Positions 28,312-36,826 of a stretch of 64,000 nucleotides of DNA are shown here, in pieces. Source of the stretch: Mucisphaera sp965279675 (GTDB taxonomy: Bacteria; Planctomycetota; Phycisphaerae; Phycisphaerales; Phycisphaeraceae). The stretch lies in assembly GCF_965279675.1 (NCBI RefSeq), contig NZ_CBDIIJ010000002.1, positions 620,001 through 684,000 on the forward strand. Reading direction: 5' to 3'. The position numbers and the translations under genes are program-made. How positions within the stretch are numbered: the stretch's first letter is position 1; each line of letters begins with the position of its first letter. The notes under the pieces were generated by a model that had not been told where the DNA came from, ran no database searches, and worked only from the letters and a program-made list of their open reading frames with translations.

Positions 28312-28929
28312 ATGCGATTCCCCCTCTTCTGCATCCTTCTAACCCTCACCCTCCTCCTCCCCGGCTGCGGCTTCTTCCGCATCGGCGAAGCCGGCTCCCT
28401 CACCGCCACCAGCCACGACAACCCCGACGTCCGCCTTGACGCCGGCTTCGACCGCGCCATCTACGCCCTCAACGACAACCAGTCCATCACCGCCCTGCTC
28501 ATCGCCGGCCCGACCGCCCAACCCGAACGGGTTGTCACCCTCCGTGTCTTCTGGACCCCCCGCGCCGGCCGCACCCCCGTCTCCCGCCAGGCCACCAACA
28601 CCGCCATCGAGGTGATGGTCTTCGCCGACCGCCCGGCCCCCGGCCCCCGCGAGCTCGGCCTCTACGCCGGCGCGGGCTACGTCTACCTCCGCGACCAGCC
28701 CGGCGAGCGCCTCATCCAGGGCGAAGTCTGGGACGCCGACCTCCTCCTCCGCGACCAGTCCCTCGGCTTCCGCGACCGTCTCGGCCGCACCAACCTCACC
28801 GGACGCATCCAACTCCAACGCGACGACCAGGCCGTCCGCGAAACCCTCACCAAACTCCGCCACACCATCTCCCAAACCCTCGAATACCCCCGACTCGTCA
28901 TCGCCGACCAAACCCCACCCGCCATCTGA
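28312..28929 (+). CDS. Putative lipoprotein, 205 residues
   Basis: It starts MRFPLFCILLTLTLLLPGC, a lipoprotein signal with lipobox LPGC. The mature part is beta-rich with Arg/Asp-rich segments and no family that I recognise. It precedes the AGCS transporter gene by 57 bases on the same strand; co-transcription is possible. Confidence 0.8.
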   Translation: MRFPLFCILLTLTLLLPGCGFFRIGEAGSLTATSHDNPDVRLDAGFDRAIYALNDNQSITALLIAGPTAQPERVVTLRVFWTPRAGRTPVSRQATNTAIEVMVFADRPAPGPRELGLYAGAGYVYLRDQPGERLIQGEVWDADLLLRDQSLGFRDRLGRTNLTGRIQLQRDDQAVRETLTKLRHTISQTLEYPRLVIADQTPPAI

Positions 28930-28986
28930 TAACCTACGCCCCGCCAAGGTTCTGCGTCATCTCTGCACTCGTAGAAGGGTTCCTCC

Positions 28987-30657
28987 ATGCGCTTCGGCCA
29001 CCTCGCCACCCTCCTCCTCGCACTGATCACCCTCCTCCCTGCCCAAGCCCTCGCCCAGGAAACCGAACCGACCCTCGCCCCCGCTCCGGAACCCCAGCCC
29101 GCCCCCATTGGCGAACGCCTCGACGAGACCATCGGCCACGTCAACGGCGCCATCGCCACCGTGCTCTTCTTCGACGTCAGCTTCGGCAGTTTCCAGAAGA
29201 TCAACCCCGATTCCGGCGAGCCCGAAGGCCCGACCATGCCCTTCCTCGTCGTCTGGCTGGCCCTCGGTGCCCTTTTCTTCACCTTCTACCACCGCTTCAT
29301 GACCCTCCGCGGCTTCGGGCACGCCATCGCTGTCCTCCGCGGCAAGTACACCTCCTCCGACGACCACGGCGACGTCTCCCCGTTCCGCGCCCTCACCTCC
29401 GCCTTGTCGGCCACCGTCGGCCTCGGCAACATCGCCGGCGTCGCCATCGCCATGAAGATGGGCGGGGCCGGGGCTCTCTTCTGGATGATGTTCCTCGGCT
29501 TCTTCGGCATGGCCTCCAAGTTCCACTCCTCCACCCTCTCCCAGCTCTACCGCGTCCGCCACGCCGACGGCACCTACTCCGGCGGGCCCATGTACTACGT
29601 CAGCCGGGGCATCAAGGAGAACTACCCCTCCCTCGCGCCCGTCGGGGCCATCCTCGGCGCTTTCTTCGCCCTTGCCTGCATGTTCGGGGCCATCGGCGGC
29701 GGCAACATGTTCCAGGCCAACCAGTCCGCCCAGGCCTTCTTCGACACCTTCGTCCAGCCCGCCGTCTACTCGGCCAACCCCGAAACCACCGACGAACAGA
29801 TCGCCTACATCCGCACCTGGGTCAACGCCGGCTTCGGTGCCCTCATGGCCACCGTCGTCGCCGTCGTCGTCCTCGGCGGCATCACCCGCATCGGTGCCGC
29901 CACCTCCAAGCTCGTTCCGGCGATGGCCGTCATCTATATCGCCGCCTGCCTGGCCATCATCCTCGCCAACATCAGCGAGGTGCCCGGCCTTGTCGGACGC
30001 ATCATCGCCGAAGCCTTCGTCTGGGAATCGGCCTTCGGCGGCCTCGTCGGCGTCCTCATCGTCGGCTTCCAGCGAGCCGCCTTCTCCTCCGAAGCCGGCC
30101 TCGGTTCCTCCGCCATCGCCCACGCCGCCGCCCGAACCGATGAGCCAGCCCGCGAAGGCTTCGTCGCCTCCCTCGAACCCTTCATCGACACCGTCGTCAT
30201 CTGCTTCATGACCGGCCTGGTCGTGCTCATCACCGGCGCCTACCTCTCCGATGGCGATGGCGTCACCATTACCCTCACCGCCTTCCAGTCCGTCAACATG
30301 CTCGCCAGCTGGTTCCCCTACGTCCTCACCGTCTCCATCATCCTCTTCGCCTTCTCGACGATGATCTCCTGGTGCTACTACGGCGAACGCGCCTGGGGCT
30401 ACCTCTTCGGCATGCGCTACGTCTTCATCTTCCGCCTCCTCTTTGTGGTCTTCGTCTGGATCGGTTCTGTCATCAGCCTCGGCAACGTCCTCGACACCGC
30501 CGACCTCTCCATCCTCTCCATGGCCCTCCCCAACATCCTTGGCGGTATCCTTCTCGCAGCCGTCGTCCGCAGAGAAGTCACCCACTACTGGGAACGACTC
30601 CAGAACGGACACTTCAAGACCAGCGAAGATGAGACCGCCGATGGAGCCGACATCTAA
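28987..30657 (+). CDS. Sodium:alanine/glycine symporter (AGCS family)
   Basis: This 556-residue multi-pass membrane transporter moves alanine or glycine with sodium. The family signature region is present: GNIAGVAIAMKMGGAGALFW, MYYVSRG, AIGGGNMFQANQSAQ, FQRAAFSSEAGLGSSAIAHA. An N-terminal signal-like segment followed by a Pro/Glu-rich stretch (QETEPTLAPAPEPQP) precedes the core, which is longer than in the typical 450-residue members. Its end overlaps the DUF368 gene start. Confidence 0.92.
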   Translation: MRFGHLATLLLALITLLPAQALAQETEPTLAPAPEPQPAPIGERLDETIGHVNGAIATVLFFDVSFGSFQKINPDSGEPEGPTMPFLVVWLALGALFFTFYHRFMTLRGFGHAIAVLRGKYTSSDDHGDVSPFRALTSALSATVGLGNIAGVAIAMKMGGAGALFWMMFLGFFGMASKFHSSTLSQLYRVRHADGTYSGGPMYYVSRGIKENYPSLAPVGAILGAFFALACMFGAIGGGNMFQANQSAQAFFDTFVQPAVYSANPETTDEQIAYIRTWVNAGFGALMATVVAVVVLGGITRIGAATSKLVPAMAVIYIAACLAIILANISEVPGLVGRIIAEAFVWESAFGGLVGVLIVGFQRAAFSSEAGLGSSAIAHAAARTDEPAREGFVASLEPFIDTVVICFMTGLVVLITGAYLSDGDGVTITLTAFQSVNMLASWFPYVLTVSIILFAFSTMISWCYYGERAWGYLFGMRYVFIFRLLFVVFVWIGSVISLGNVLDTADLSILSMALPNILGGILLAAVVRREVTHYWERLQNGHFKTSEDETADGADI

Positions 30658-31717
30658 AGCCGATCCACCCTTCAACAGCCTCACCGCCGTCCGCTGCGCG
30701 CTCGGCGGCACATTGATGGGCCTGGCCAACCTCGTGCCCGGCATCTCCGGCGGAACCATGCTTCTCGCCGCAGGCGTCTACCCGCGCTTCATCAACGCCA
30801 TCGGCCGACTCTCCACCCTCAAACTCAAACGTGACCCCCTACTCACGGTCGCCGCCGTCGCCCTTGCCGCCATCCTCGCCATCGCCCTGCTCGCCGGACC
30901 CGTCAAAGACCTCGTGGTCCACCATCGCTGGATCATGTACAGCCTCTTCATCGGCCTCACCCTCGGCGGGGTGCCCGTCATCTGGAGACTCATCGGCAAA
31001 GCCAGCCCCGCCGTCTACATCGCCGCCGTGATCGGCTTCGTCGCCATGGCCGCCCTCGCCATGGCCCAGGCCAACAACCCGACTGCCGCCCAGAACGACG
31101 GCCCGCTCTTCATGCTCCTCGCAGGCGTCGCCGGTGCCTCGGCCATGATCCTCCCCGGCATCTCAGGCGGGTACCTCTTCCTCGTCCTCGGCGTCTACGT
31201 CCCCATCCTCGCCGCCATCTCCGCCTTCGTCGACGCCCTCAAGACCTTCGATACGGGCACCCTCCTCAGCATCGGCTTCGCCACCCTCCTTCCCGTCGCC
31301 ATCGGCGTCCTCCTGGGTATCGCCGCCGTCTCCAACCTGCTCCGCTACCTCTTGAACCACTACGAGAAAGCCACGCTCGGCGTCCTCCTCGGCCTGCTGC
31401 TCGGAGCCGTCGTCGGCCTCTACCCCTTCGTCGAACCCGTCCCGCCCAAGCCAGGCGACAGGCTCAAGAACCAGACCGTCATCCTCGACCCCACCGCCGA
31501 TGCCACCAACCAACTCATCTTCGAGCAGACCGGCCGCCCCGTTGAACCCGACGACTTCCCCACCGCCACCTTCACCCCAACACCCATCCAGATCTTCAGC
31601 AGCCTCGGCCTGATCCTTCTCGGACTCGCAGCCACCACCGCCATCGACCGCTTCGGCCGCGAAAAACCGATACCACCACAAAGCCGTTCAACCCCCAACC
31701 CAGAGACGCAGTCATGA
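30629..31717 (+). CDS. DUF368 membrane protein, probable undecaprenyl phosphate translocase
   Basis: This 362-residue polytopic membrane protein has the DUF368 hallmark repeats NLVPGISGGTMLLAAGVYP and MILPGISGGYLFLVLGVY, an inverted-repeat transporter pattern. DUF368 proteins (PopT) have been shown in other bacteria to return undecaprenyl phosphate across the membrane for reuse in wall and glycan synthesis. The start is ATG 30629 or 30641; both lie inside the end of the symporter gene, implying coupling. Its stop overlaps the galE start by 4 bases. A C-terminal insertion of about 60 residues lies before the last helix. Confidence 0.85.
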   Translation: MRPPMEPTSKADPPFNSLTAVRCALGGTLMGLANLVPGISGGTMLLAAGVYPRFINAIGRLSTLKLKRDPLLTVAAVALAAILAIALLAGPVKDLVVHHRWIMYSLFIGLTLGGVPVIWRLIGKASPAVYIAAVIGFVAMAALAMAQANNPTAAQNDGPLFMLLAGVAGASAMILPGISGGYLFLVLGVYVPILAAISAFVDALKTFDTGTLLSIGFATLLPVAIGVLLGIAAVSNLLRYLLNHYEKATLGVLLGLLLGAVVGLYPFVEPVPPKPGDRLKNQTVILDPTADATNQLIFEQTGRPVEPDDFPTATFTPTPIQIFSSLGLILLGLAATTAIDRFGREKPIPPQSRSTPNPETQS

Positions 31718-32703
31718 ACATCCTCGTCACAGGCGGAGCCGGCTACATCGGCTCGCACGCCGTGAAAAGACTCCACGCCGACGGCCACGACGTCGTCGCC
31801 CTCGACAACCTCTACCGCGGCCACCAGCCCGCCGTCCCCGATAACGTGACCCTCGCCGAGCTCGACCTCCGCGACACCGACGGCATCGAAACCCTCCTCA
31901 AAGACCGACAGATCGACTGCGTCATGAACTTCGCAGCCCTCGCCTACGTCGGCGAATCGGTCACCGAGCCCCTCGAGTACTACGCCAACAACACCGCAGG
32001 TGTCCTCAGCCTGATGACCGCGATGGACCGAGCAGGCGTCCGCAGGATGGTCCATAGCTCCACCTGCGCCACCTATGGCGAGCCCGAAACCGTCCCCATC
32101 ACCGAAGACACACCCCAGTCACCCATCAACCCGTACGGCTGGTCCAAGCTCTTCGTCGAACGCATGCTCATCGACTACGCCAACGCCAACCCAGACTTCG
32201 CCTTCGCCGCCCTCCGCTACTTCAACGTCGCCGGCTCGGCCCGCGACGGCTCCATCGGCGAGGATCACACCCCCGAAACCCACCTCATCCCCGTCATGCT
32301 CCTCACCGCCCTCGGCCAACGCGAGAAGATGACCATCTTCGGCACCGACTACGACACCCCCGATGGCACCTGCATCCGCGACTACATCCACGTCGAGGAC
32401 CTCATCGATGCCCACGCCACCGTGATGGACGCACTCGATCCCGGCGACCAGCGCTTCTACAACCTCGGCATCGGCAACGGCCTCTCCGTCAAGCAGCTCA
32501 TCGACGCCGCCAAGAAAGTCACCGGCATCGACTTCAAGGTCGACACTGGCGACCGACGCCCGGGTGACCCCCCCATGCTCTACGCCGACGCCTCCAAGAT
32601 CGAACGCGAACTCGGCTGGAAAGCCGCCATCACCGACGTCCACGACATGATCGAATCCGCCTGGAACTGGTTCAAAGACCACACCCACGGCTACCCGAAG
32701 TAA
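31714..32703 (+). CDS. galE: UDP-glucose 4-epimerase
   Basis: This 329-residue short-chain dehydrogenase-type epimerase interconverts UDP-glucose and UDP-galactose. It has GGAGYIGSHAVKRL for NAD binding, the SSTCATYGEPE catalytic Ser/Thr region, the YGWSKLFVERML Tyr-x-x-x-Lys pair, and RYFNVAGSARDGSIGE. The ATGA overlap with the DUF368 gene indicates one operon. It probably feeds surface polysaccharide synthesis. Confidence 0.95.
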   Translation: MNILVTGGAGYIGSHAVKRLHADGHDVVALDNLYRGHQPAVPDNVTLAELDLRDTDGIETLLKDRQIDCVMNFAALAYVGESVTEPLEYYANNTAGVLSLMTAMDRAGVRRMVHSSTCATYGEPETVPITEDTPQSPINPYGWSKLFVERMLIDYANANPDFAFAALRYFNVAGSARDGSIGEDHTPETHLIPVMLLTALGQREKMTIFGTDYDTPDGTCIRDYIHVEDLIDAHATVMDALDPGDQRFYNLGIGNGLSVKQLIDAAKKVTGIDFKVDTGDRRPGDPPMLYADASKIERELGWKAAITDVHDMIESAWNWFKDHTHGYPK

Positions 32704-32731
32704 ATCCTTCCCGCTGACCCAGGTAACCATG

Positions 32732-32769
32732 GGTGGCTGTGGTCCCGCCGTGGCGGGGCCACAGCCACC
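32732..32769 (+). terminator. Long hairpin after galE
   Basis: An 18-bp stem with a single G-U pair (32732-32749 with 32752-32769) sits 28 bases after the galE stop. There is no U-tract, so it may need help from Rho or act with the second hairpin 50 bases further on. Confidence 0.55.
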
Positions 32770-32818
32770 ACGCATCTCTCCCAATCCAGATGGGCTAAGG
32801 CGCTTTCAACTCGAGTGC

Positions 32819-32855
32819 CACGGTTTCTTCCCGACGAACGTCGGGAAAAGCCGTG
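32819..32855. terminator. Second hairpin between galE and mreD
   Basis: A strong inner stem TTCCCGAC/GTCGGGAA (32828-32835 with 32840-32847) is extended outward by CACGGTTT with AAGCCGTG. The A-rich and T-rich arms make it usable in both directions. Lying between convergent galE and mreD, it is a likely bidirectional terminator. Confidence 0.6.
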
Positions 32856-32894
32856 CTCGACCGCTAAGAAACTCCCTACGAAAAGTACCTCCCC

Positions 32895-33434
32895 CTACCC
32901 ACGCCCCTCCCCAAACCGCATCCACCGCTCCAACGCCAGCAACCCCAGCCCCACCGGCACCGCGAACACCGCCGTATACAAGACTGACAGGAACCCACCA
33001 AACAACGCATCCGCCGCGCCCCACCCCACCAGCGCCTCACCGAGCGGCCACGGCAGCGTCCGCACCGCCACCAGCGACGTCGAAAACACCTCCGCAAACA
33101 GCCCGCAGATCACCGTCAGAATCACCACCGTCAACAGCGAATGCCGGAACACGACGTTCCGCAGCTGATGCACCACAAACGCCCCCACCAGCAACCCCAG
33201 CGCATACGGCCCCACCAGCACCACGCCTCCCGCATACGGATGCAGCAGGTCCAGACACAACCCCACCGACAACGCCGCCCAACCCGTCCGCCGCCAGTCC
33301 GCCATGAGCGCCACATACGCCACCAGCACCAGCACCGGCTCGGGACGCACCCCGCCCAACTCCAGCGCCGATCCCAACGCGAAGGTCAGCGCCAGCAGCA
33401 CGTAAACCAGCAAGCTGAAAACCGGCCAGTTCAT
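32895..33434 (-). CDS. mreD: Rod shape-determining protein MreD
   Basis: This 179-residue protein has five to six hydrophobic helices and the MreD pattern (GVRPEPVLVLVAYVAL, CLDLLHPYAGGVVLVGPYAL). In other bacteria it sits in the elongasome with MreC, RodA and PBP2. Its ATG overlaps the mreC stop by 4 bases. MreD is poorly conserved; the call rests on topology plus position after mreC. Confidence 0.82.
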   Translation of the reverse strand: MNWPVFSLLVYVLLALTFALGSALELGGVRPEPVLVLVAYVALMADWRRTGWAALSVGLCLDLLHPYAGGVVLVGPYALGLLVGAFVVHQLRNVVFRHSLLTVVILTVICGLFAEVFSTSLVAVRTLPWPLGEALVGWGAADALFGGFLSVLYTAVFAVPVGLGLLALERWMRFGEGRG

Positions 33435-34330
33435 GAACCACCCCCGCTGCCAGTCTCCGCAGCACGCTCGGTCAACACCACCACCCGACGCAGCCGATCG
33501 ACCGCGTACCCCGGTTCCACGATCACCCGCTTCAGCAGCAAGGGCTTGCTCGTCCGATCATCGATCGTCACCACCCGGCCCACCACCCGACCCCGCGCCA
33601 GCAGCGGCCACCGGTCATCCACCAGATGCGCCACGTCCTCGACCTGTACCGGCGCGTCCAGACTCAACTCCGCCACAAACGCCCCGAGGCCCTCGTCGTA
33701 ATCAAACCACTCCACTGATTCCCGCTCCGGCCGCAGATCCGTTGCCGGCACCAGCCGCACCTGAACCCGCACCCCATCCCGGGCCACCAGGTCCACGTCA
33801 CTCGTCAGCGGGGCCACCCCCGACAGGCTCCCCACCAGGTGCTCACCCACCACCACCACATCCCCGGCCCGCAGCCCGCTCCGCTCACCTGCACCGATCG
33901 CCAGCCCCGCATCATCCTCGTACACCGACAGCACCCGCGCCAGCACCTGCGTGGCCCCCGGCCGCGTCAGCATCGACGTCGAGACCGCCAGCTCATCCAC
34001 CAGCGTCCGCAGCCGCGCATTCTCATCCTCGAGCGCCCGCAGGTAATCCAGCGCCGGCCCCTCCGCCAACGGCGCGCGCACACCGCCCAAACCGTCCCCG
34101 CCTTCCTCCCCTGCCAACAACCCGCTGCGTCCCACCAGCTGACTCACCGGAGCCAGCGACGACACCAACAGACCCCTCGGCCACGACGCCAACGCCGTCA
34201 CCATCTCGCCCGGCACCAGAATCAAGACGGCGCAGGCAAACACCACCACGGCCTGCAGACTCGGAAGCAGAGAACCCGATCGTGCGATGCTCAGGCTCCA
34301 TCGGGCCCGGCCCCGCACCAAGGCCCACAC
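33431..34330 (-). CDS. mreC: Rod shape-determining protein MreC
   Basis: This 299-residue protein has one N-terminal membrane helix (AVVVFACAVLILVPGEMV), a short coiled coil (YLRALEDENARLRTLVDELA) and the periplasmic beta domain (ARVLSVYEDDAGLAIGAG, GLRAGDVVVVGEHLVGSLSG). MreC links cytoplasmic MreB to the wall-synthesis enzymes. The likely start is GTG 34330 without a clear ribosome-binding site, about 60 bases after mreB, so it is probably read with it. Confidence 0.87.
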   Translation of the reverse strand: MWALVRGRARWSLSIARSGSLLPSLQAVVVFACAVLILVPGEMVTALASWPRGLLVSSLAPVSQLVGRSGLLAGEEGGDGLGGVRAPLAEGPALDYLRALEDENARLRTLVDELAVSTSMLTRPGATQVLARVLSVYEDDAGLAIGAGERSGLRAGDVVVVGEHLVGSLSGVAPLTSDVDLVARDGVRVQVRLVPATDLRPERESVEWFDYDEGLGAFVAELSLDAPVQVEDVAHLVDDRWPLLARGRVVGRVVTIDDRTSKPLLLKRVIVEPGYAVDRLRRVVVLTERAAETGSGGGS

Positions 34331-34389
34331 AGGTCAATCGGAAAAAGCTCAAAGGCCGGCACACACCACGCGCCCCGGCCACGGACAGC

Positions 34390-35460
34390 CTAGTAGTCGT
34401 CCGAGTCGCTCTCCATCGTCCCCTTCCACTCCTCGAGATGCTCGAGGTAGATCGCCGTACCCCGTGCGACACACGTCAACGGGTCCTCAGCCGTCCGACA
34501 CTCCAGCCCCGTCGCGTTCGACACCACGATGTCGATGCCACGCAGCAGCGCCCCACCACCCGCCAGCACGATCCCATTGTCCACCAGATCCGCAGCAAGT
34601 TCCGGCTCGGCCCGCTCAAGCGTCCGCGTCACCGTCTCGATGATCGCCGACAAGGGCTCCTGCAGCGCTTCCCGAATCTCCTCCGAGGTGATGACCGTCT
34701 TCCTCGGCAACCCCGAAATCATATCCCGACCCCGAACCTCCATCGTCCGCTCGTCCCCCTCGGGCGCCGCCGAACCGATCTCGATCTTGATCCGCTCCGC
34801 CGTCTGCTCACCAATCATCAGGTTGTAAGCCTTCTTCATATGATTGATGATCGCCTCATCCATGTCGTCGCCCGCCACCCGCACCGACTCGCACTGCGCG
34901 ATGTCCGCCAGCGACATGATCGCCACCTCGGTCGTCCCTCCGCCGATGTCCACGATCATCGAAGCCGTCGCCTCCACAATCGGCAGGCTCGCCCCGATCC
35001 CCGCCGCCATCGGCTCTTCGACCAGGTAGACCTTCCGAGCCCCCGCCTTCTCCGCCGAATCCAGCACCGCCCGCCGCTCGACCGCCGTGATCCCCGAAGG
35101 CACCGCGATCACCACCCGGGGACGCACCAGCGGGTGCCGCCCATTCACCTTCCGGATGAAATAGCTCAGCATCGCCTCGGTGATCTCAAAATCGCTGATC
35201 ACCCCGTCCTTGAGCGGCCGGATCGCCGTGATCGAGCCGGGCGTCTTGCCCAGCATCTCCTTCGCCACCCAGCCCACCGCCAGCTCGCTGCCGTTACGCA
35301 GCACCTGCGTCGTGTTCTTCTTCACCGCCACCACCGACGGCTCGTTCAGCACGATCCCCTCGCCACGCACACAGACCAACGTGTTGCACGTGCCCAGGTC
35401 GATCCCCATATCGACGCTGAACCAGCTCAGAAAATGATCGTAGAGGCCGTCGAAGATCAA
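34390..35460 (-). CDS. mreB: Rod shape-determining actin homologue MreB
   Basis: This 356-residue actin-fold ATPase polymerises under the membrane and guides wall growth. Diagnostic blocks include VDMGIDLGTCNTLVCV (phosphate 1), MIVDIGGGTTEVAIMSLADI (phosphate 2) and VLAGGGALLRGID. The start is TTG 35460, with a GAAGG site upstream. The C-terminus has a short acidic extension (MESDSDDY). It heads mreB-mreC-mreD. Confidence 0.96.
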   Translation of the reverse strand: MIFDGLYDHFLSWFSVDMGIDLGTCNTLVCVRGEGIVLNEPSVVAVKKNTTQVLRNGSELAVGWVAKEMLGKTPGSITAIRPLKDGVISDFEITEAMLSYFIRKVNGRHPLVRPRVVIAVPSGITAVERRAVLDSAEKAGARKVYLVEEPMAAGIGASLPIVEATASMIVDIGGGTTEVAIMSLADIAQCESVRVAGDDMDEAIINHMKKAYNLMIGEQTAERIKIEIGSAAPEGDERTMEVRGRDMISGLPRKTVITSEEIREALQEPLSAIIETVTRTLERAEPELAADLVDNGIVLAGGGALLRGIDIVVSNATGLECRTAEDPLTCVARGTAIYLEHLEEWKGTMESDSDDY

Positions 35461-35576
35461 ACCATTTCGCCTTCACACTGGAACAGGTCGCCACAGGCAG
35501 CCCGCATCATAACCACGGCGCAGAACATCCGCCCGCTAAGCAGGTTATCGGTCCACCCCGTCAGACAACTTGGGAA

Positions 35577-35723
35577 TCAGCCGCCCACGATGAACACAGG
35601 CAGGAAACCACCCGTCAACTGAGCACTCCGGTACCAGACCACACCCACCCCAGCCAGCAGCATCAAGACCGCCACCAGCAGCAGCACCGAGTAAACGCCG
35701 TCGCCATCATCCTGCTGGGCCAT
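35577..35723 (-). CDS. Small membrane protein, 48 residues
   Basis: This short gene has AGGAG 9 bases before ATG 35723. It encodes an acidic head (MAQQDDGDGVYS), one long hydrophobic helix (VLLLVAVLMLLAGVGVVWY) and a short tail with a second hydrophobic end (GGFLPVFIVGG). It lies between the coiled-coil gene and mreB, all on the same strand, so it may belong to the cell-shape cluster. No family is recognised. Confidence 0.6.
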   Translation of the reverse strand: MAQQDDGDGVYSVLLLVAVLMLLAGVGVVWYRSAQLTGGFLPVFIVGG

Positions 35724-35829
35724 CGTGCAAAACTCCTCAAAACCACCGGGCCATTACAACCCAGCCTTCATCACATGACGAAACAAACCTCGCCGAAATC
35801 GGGGAGCCAGGCGGGGTACCGGGGGGAGG

Positions 35830-36717
35830 TTACTGGGCCAGCCCGGCCAGGGCGCTGTCGCCCACCTCGATCACACCGGTCGCCAGATCGATGCTCCCCG
35901 CAGCGCTGTCGGTATCCACCGTCGTGATCCGCAGCTTGCCGAGGAAGCGACCATCCCGGTGCACCCGGAACAACATGTTCTTCTCAACGCCGTCCACCTC
36001 GCCCACGTTGACCTGCACCAGCGTCACCTGATCGACCTGCTGAATGCCCGTTACCGAACCCCGAATCAGCGTGTCCGGCTCGATATCAAGCGTCATGGCT
36101 TCCGCCGTCGACTCGCCCAGCACCACCGCACGCATCTCCTCAGGCAGACGCCCGATCGATGCCACCAGCTGCGTGTTGTCACGCTCGGCCTGAGCCAGAC
36201 CCTCCTGCAGACGCCGAACCGTCCGCTCCAGGCTGTCCCGCAGACTCGCCAGCTCGGACACCTCGTCCTGCAGCTCAACCCGCTTGGCCTCCGCATCCAC
36301 ACGACGCTGCTCGGTGGTCGCGATCCGATTGGTCAGCTCCGTAATCAACTCGGCATTCTGACGAGCCGTCGCCGAGAGACTGGAGAAGTCCGCTTCCCGC
36401 TGCTGCAGCCGCGACTGGGCATCGATCAGCTCGGCACGGGCCTGGGCCAGCTCCGAGCGGGCATCCGCCACCTCGCCGGTCAACTGCTCGATGCTCGCCT
36501 GCAACGCAGCCGCCTTGGCACCCTCATCGGCCAACGCCGCGTTGATCTCGGCCTGAGCACTCCGAGCCTTGGCCTCAGCCACCTCCCGAGCACTCCGGGC
36601 TTCTTCGAGATCGCCCTGCACATCCTCCATCGTTGCCACAAAAGGCACCGTCAGAGCCACCAGCAGGATAGAAAGCAAGGCCACGAGGACCACAAACAAC
36701 TTAGTGAGGAAGCTCAA
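35830..36717 (-). CDS. Membrane-anchored coiled-coil protein
   Basis: This 295-residue protein has one N-terminal membrane helix (LFVVLVALLSILLVALTVPF). A coiled coil covers roughly residues 30-190 (Ala/Glu/Arg-rich heptads), followed by a C-terminal beta domain (LVQVNVGEVDGVEKNMLFRV, GRFLGKLRITTVD). The layout resembles MreC: helix, coil, beta barrel. It sits upstream of the 48-residue membrane protein and mreBCD on the same strand, so a role in envelope organisation is a reasonable guess, but the family is not established. Confidence 0.75.
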   Translation of the reverse strand: MSFLTKLFVVLVALLSILLVALTVPFVATMEDVQGDLEEARSAREVAEAKARSAQAEINAALADEGAKAAALQASIEQLTGEVADARSELAQARAELIDAQSRLQQREADFSSLSATARQNAELITELTNRIATTEQRRVDAEAKRVELQDEVSELASLRDSLERTVRRLQEGLAQAERDNTQLVASIGRLPEEMRAVVLGESTAEAMTLDIEPDTLIRGSVTGIQQVDQVTLVQVNVGEVDGVEKNMLFRVHRDGRFLGKLRITTVDTDSAAGSIDLATGVIEVGDSALAGLAQ

Positions 36718-36826
36718 GGCAGACCCTCTCGATACGAATCGTCCCGCTCACATAAGCGGCGAAAAATATCCAGAAACGGGTTATCGCAGAGCCCCCAACC
36801 CCTGTCAACAGCAGAGGCCCCACCCC

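Noticed and set aside
28957..30759. 600-codon frame antisense to the AGCS transporter, very Gly/Asp/Glu-rich
   Set aside because: Low-complexity product is the reverse complement of C-ending codons in a confidently identified gene.
33433..35622. 729-codon plus-strand frame across mreC and mreB
   Set aside because: Shadow frame, rich in Pro/Arg/His, over two genes with clear family motifs on the other strand.
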